The notes below the pieces were generated by a model. That model did not search any database, had not been told where the DNA came from, and saw only the letters and a list, made by a program, of their open reading frames with translations. Shown in pieces: positions 62,996 to 64,000 of a stretch of 64,000 bases of DNA. Origin of the DNA: Neostethus bicornis. Its lineage: Eukaryota; Chordata; Actinopteri; Atheriniformes; Phallostethidae. The stretch is taken from contig CACRXE010000001.1 in NCBI GenBank assembly GCA_902685375.1, positions 4,402,001 to 4,466,000 on the forward strand, in the 5' to 3' direction. The translations under genes were made by a program, and so were the position numbers. How positions within the stretch are numbered: position 1 is the first letter of the stretch; the number at the start of each line of letters is the position of its first letter.

Positions 62996-63771
62996 GATAA
63001 TACACTTCTGAAATAACAAAGTTACACAGTTTAATTTGACATTATTATTAATGATATTCTATGTGAAGACACTGATTGTTAATGATCCATCACAATAATT
63101 ATTTCAGTATGATTAAAAAAGGTAGGAAACAGAAACATTTCAATATGCAAGATCCTAGTGTTTCATTTTCAAATGATCACTTCCACAACATTTTGCAGGA
63201 AATCTTTTTCAATTTTTACAACAGTTATCAAATCATAAATTCTGAACCATGTTTGTGCAAATGATCAATTATGTAAGATTTAACAAAAATCTACTATTTA
63301 CAAAAGAAGGGCGGTGCGACTGTGCGTCGCCACAGTCGCACCGCAGATGAGACACACACAGTTTTCTTTCACGTTAGTAAAAAAGAACTCTTCCTCCCAT
63401 TCACTGTGGAAATGATAAGTTTTCTTTCTTTTTTCTGCCGTGTTTTTGTGGGTAGAAAACGCGTTCGTAACTTCATCTTTGCAGCGCTCACGAGCTCATC
63501 TCAGCAAAGCTGGTTTGGCATATGCACTAGACTGACCACCGAACCATTCTAACATCAGAGTTCGCATATTAAACTTTTTTTTGTGATATACATTTTTTTT
63601 ATTACGTTCTTATGTATTCATTTTTAAATTTACATCACTGTAAATGAAATTAAAAAAGAATAGCAACACAATTAAATACAATTTTAGACAAAGCTAATTC
63701 CTGATTACTGCTATTTTTAGAACTGGCCTGCGGGCGACCTGGTGCCCGTGGCACCAGATCGGTGACCCCTG
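62996..63771. mobile_element. hAT element, right half
   Basis: This is the part of the 57193-63771 element to the right of the Ty3 insertion. It is AT-rich, with a hairpin at 63311-63344 and the terminal repeat ggtgacccctg at its end. Short frames carry no domain. Confidence 0.75.
63311..63344. repeat. Perfect 14-bp inverted repeat with 6-bp loop
   Basis: gcggtgcgactgtg (63311-63324) pairs perfectly with cacagtcgcaccgc (63331-63344), loop cgtcgc. It is far more GC-rich than its surroundings. Confidence 0.9.
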
Positions 63772-64000
63772 CTGTAACATGTGCTGTTCCTCTGATCCTG
63801 TCCATCCTGGTCACTCCCAGAGAGATCCTCAGCATCTTCATCCCTGCTACCTCCATCTCTATTTCCTGTCTTTTCCTCAGTGGCACTGTCTCTAGACCAA
63901 TCAGCATGGCGGGTCTCACCGCGGTTTTGTACACTTTTCCTTTCATTTTAGCTGAAACTCTTCTATCACACATCACACCTGATACTTTTCTCCACCCGTT
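63772..64000 (-). mobile_element. Outer RTE-type LINE, right piece (runs past window end)
   Basis: The inverse of the RTE ORF2 C-terminal region (minus-strand frame starting MMCDRRVSAKMKGKVYKTAV, then MLIGLETVPLRKRQE) resumes directly after the hAT target repeat. It continues the copy cut at 57192. Confidence 0.85.

Larger units (their letters stand above)
57193..63771. mobile_element. hAT-like element split by two retrotransposons
   Basis: The left end is caggggtcaccaaccttttt at 57193 and the right end is gatcggtgacccctg finishing at 63771, an inverted repeat. The flanks ctctaaca (57185-57192) and ctgtaaca (63772-63779) form an 8-bp target duplication with one change. Without the two retrotransposon inserts the element is about 0.9 kb and has no transposase. 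It contains a perfect 14-bp hairpin at 63311-63344. Confidence 0.8.

Noticed and set aside
1..64000. CRISPR array or bacterial operon
   Set aside because: The tandem repeats are kilobase-sized or coding minisatellites, no short spaced repeats or cas genes occur, and the gene structure with introns is eukaryotic.

Overview
The window is eukaryotic and looks like a ray-finned (teleost) fish genome. It carries Rex1- and Rex3-type LINEs, several Tc1-like transposon families with long terminal repeats, tRNA- and 5S-derived SINEs, a chromodomain Ty3 element, and an intron-split vertebrate F-BAR gene with GT/AG junctions. I cannot name the species.

Layout. 1-7042 is a head-to-tail array of 1.5-2.1 kb units that share about 365 bp with the envelope region of a neighbouring endogenous retrovirus. 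7043-14091 is that decayed retrovirus on the minus strand: gag/protease, then RNase H and integrase, then env. Its reverse transcriptase is missing, and env is split by a hAT transposon with a perfect 8-bp target duplication. 14092-26010 is a transposon graveyard: an RTE LINE, three Tc1-like elements, a long LINE interrupted three times, a Rex1-like LINE and a pogo-like element.

26324-27889 (minus) is an open 521-codon intronless frame of unknown function. 28247-39330 is again LINE and SINE material, including an RTE copy with a 14-bp duplication and a long decayed L2-type LINE. 40767-41849 (minus) is an intronless PUR-family gene. It keeps PUR repeats I and II but has a long Ala/Pro/Glu minisatellite where repeat III normally lies. 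43130-45235 holds an LTR fragment and an almost complete Rex3 reverse transcriptase.

45696-56823 carries thirteen coding exons (314 codons) of an F-BAR gene, best matched to pstpip2, on the plus strand. Its introns are full of transposons. The last visible intron holds a multi-level nest: an RTE LINE is split by a hAT element, which itself contains another RTE LINE with a 16-bp duplication and a young Ty3/chromovirus with nearly identical LTRs. In that Ty3 element, gag and pol are joined by a readable -1 frameshift signal: a slippery heptamer, a 6-nt spacer and an H-type pseudoknot.

Only the pstpip2 gene, the PUR-family gene and possibly the 521-codon frame look like host genes. Nearly everything else is mobile DNA in various stages of decay.
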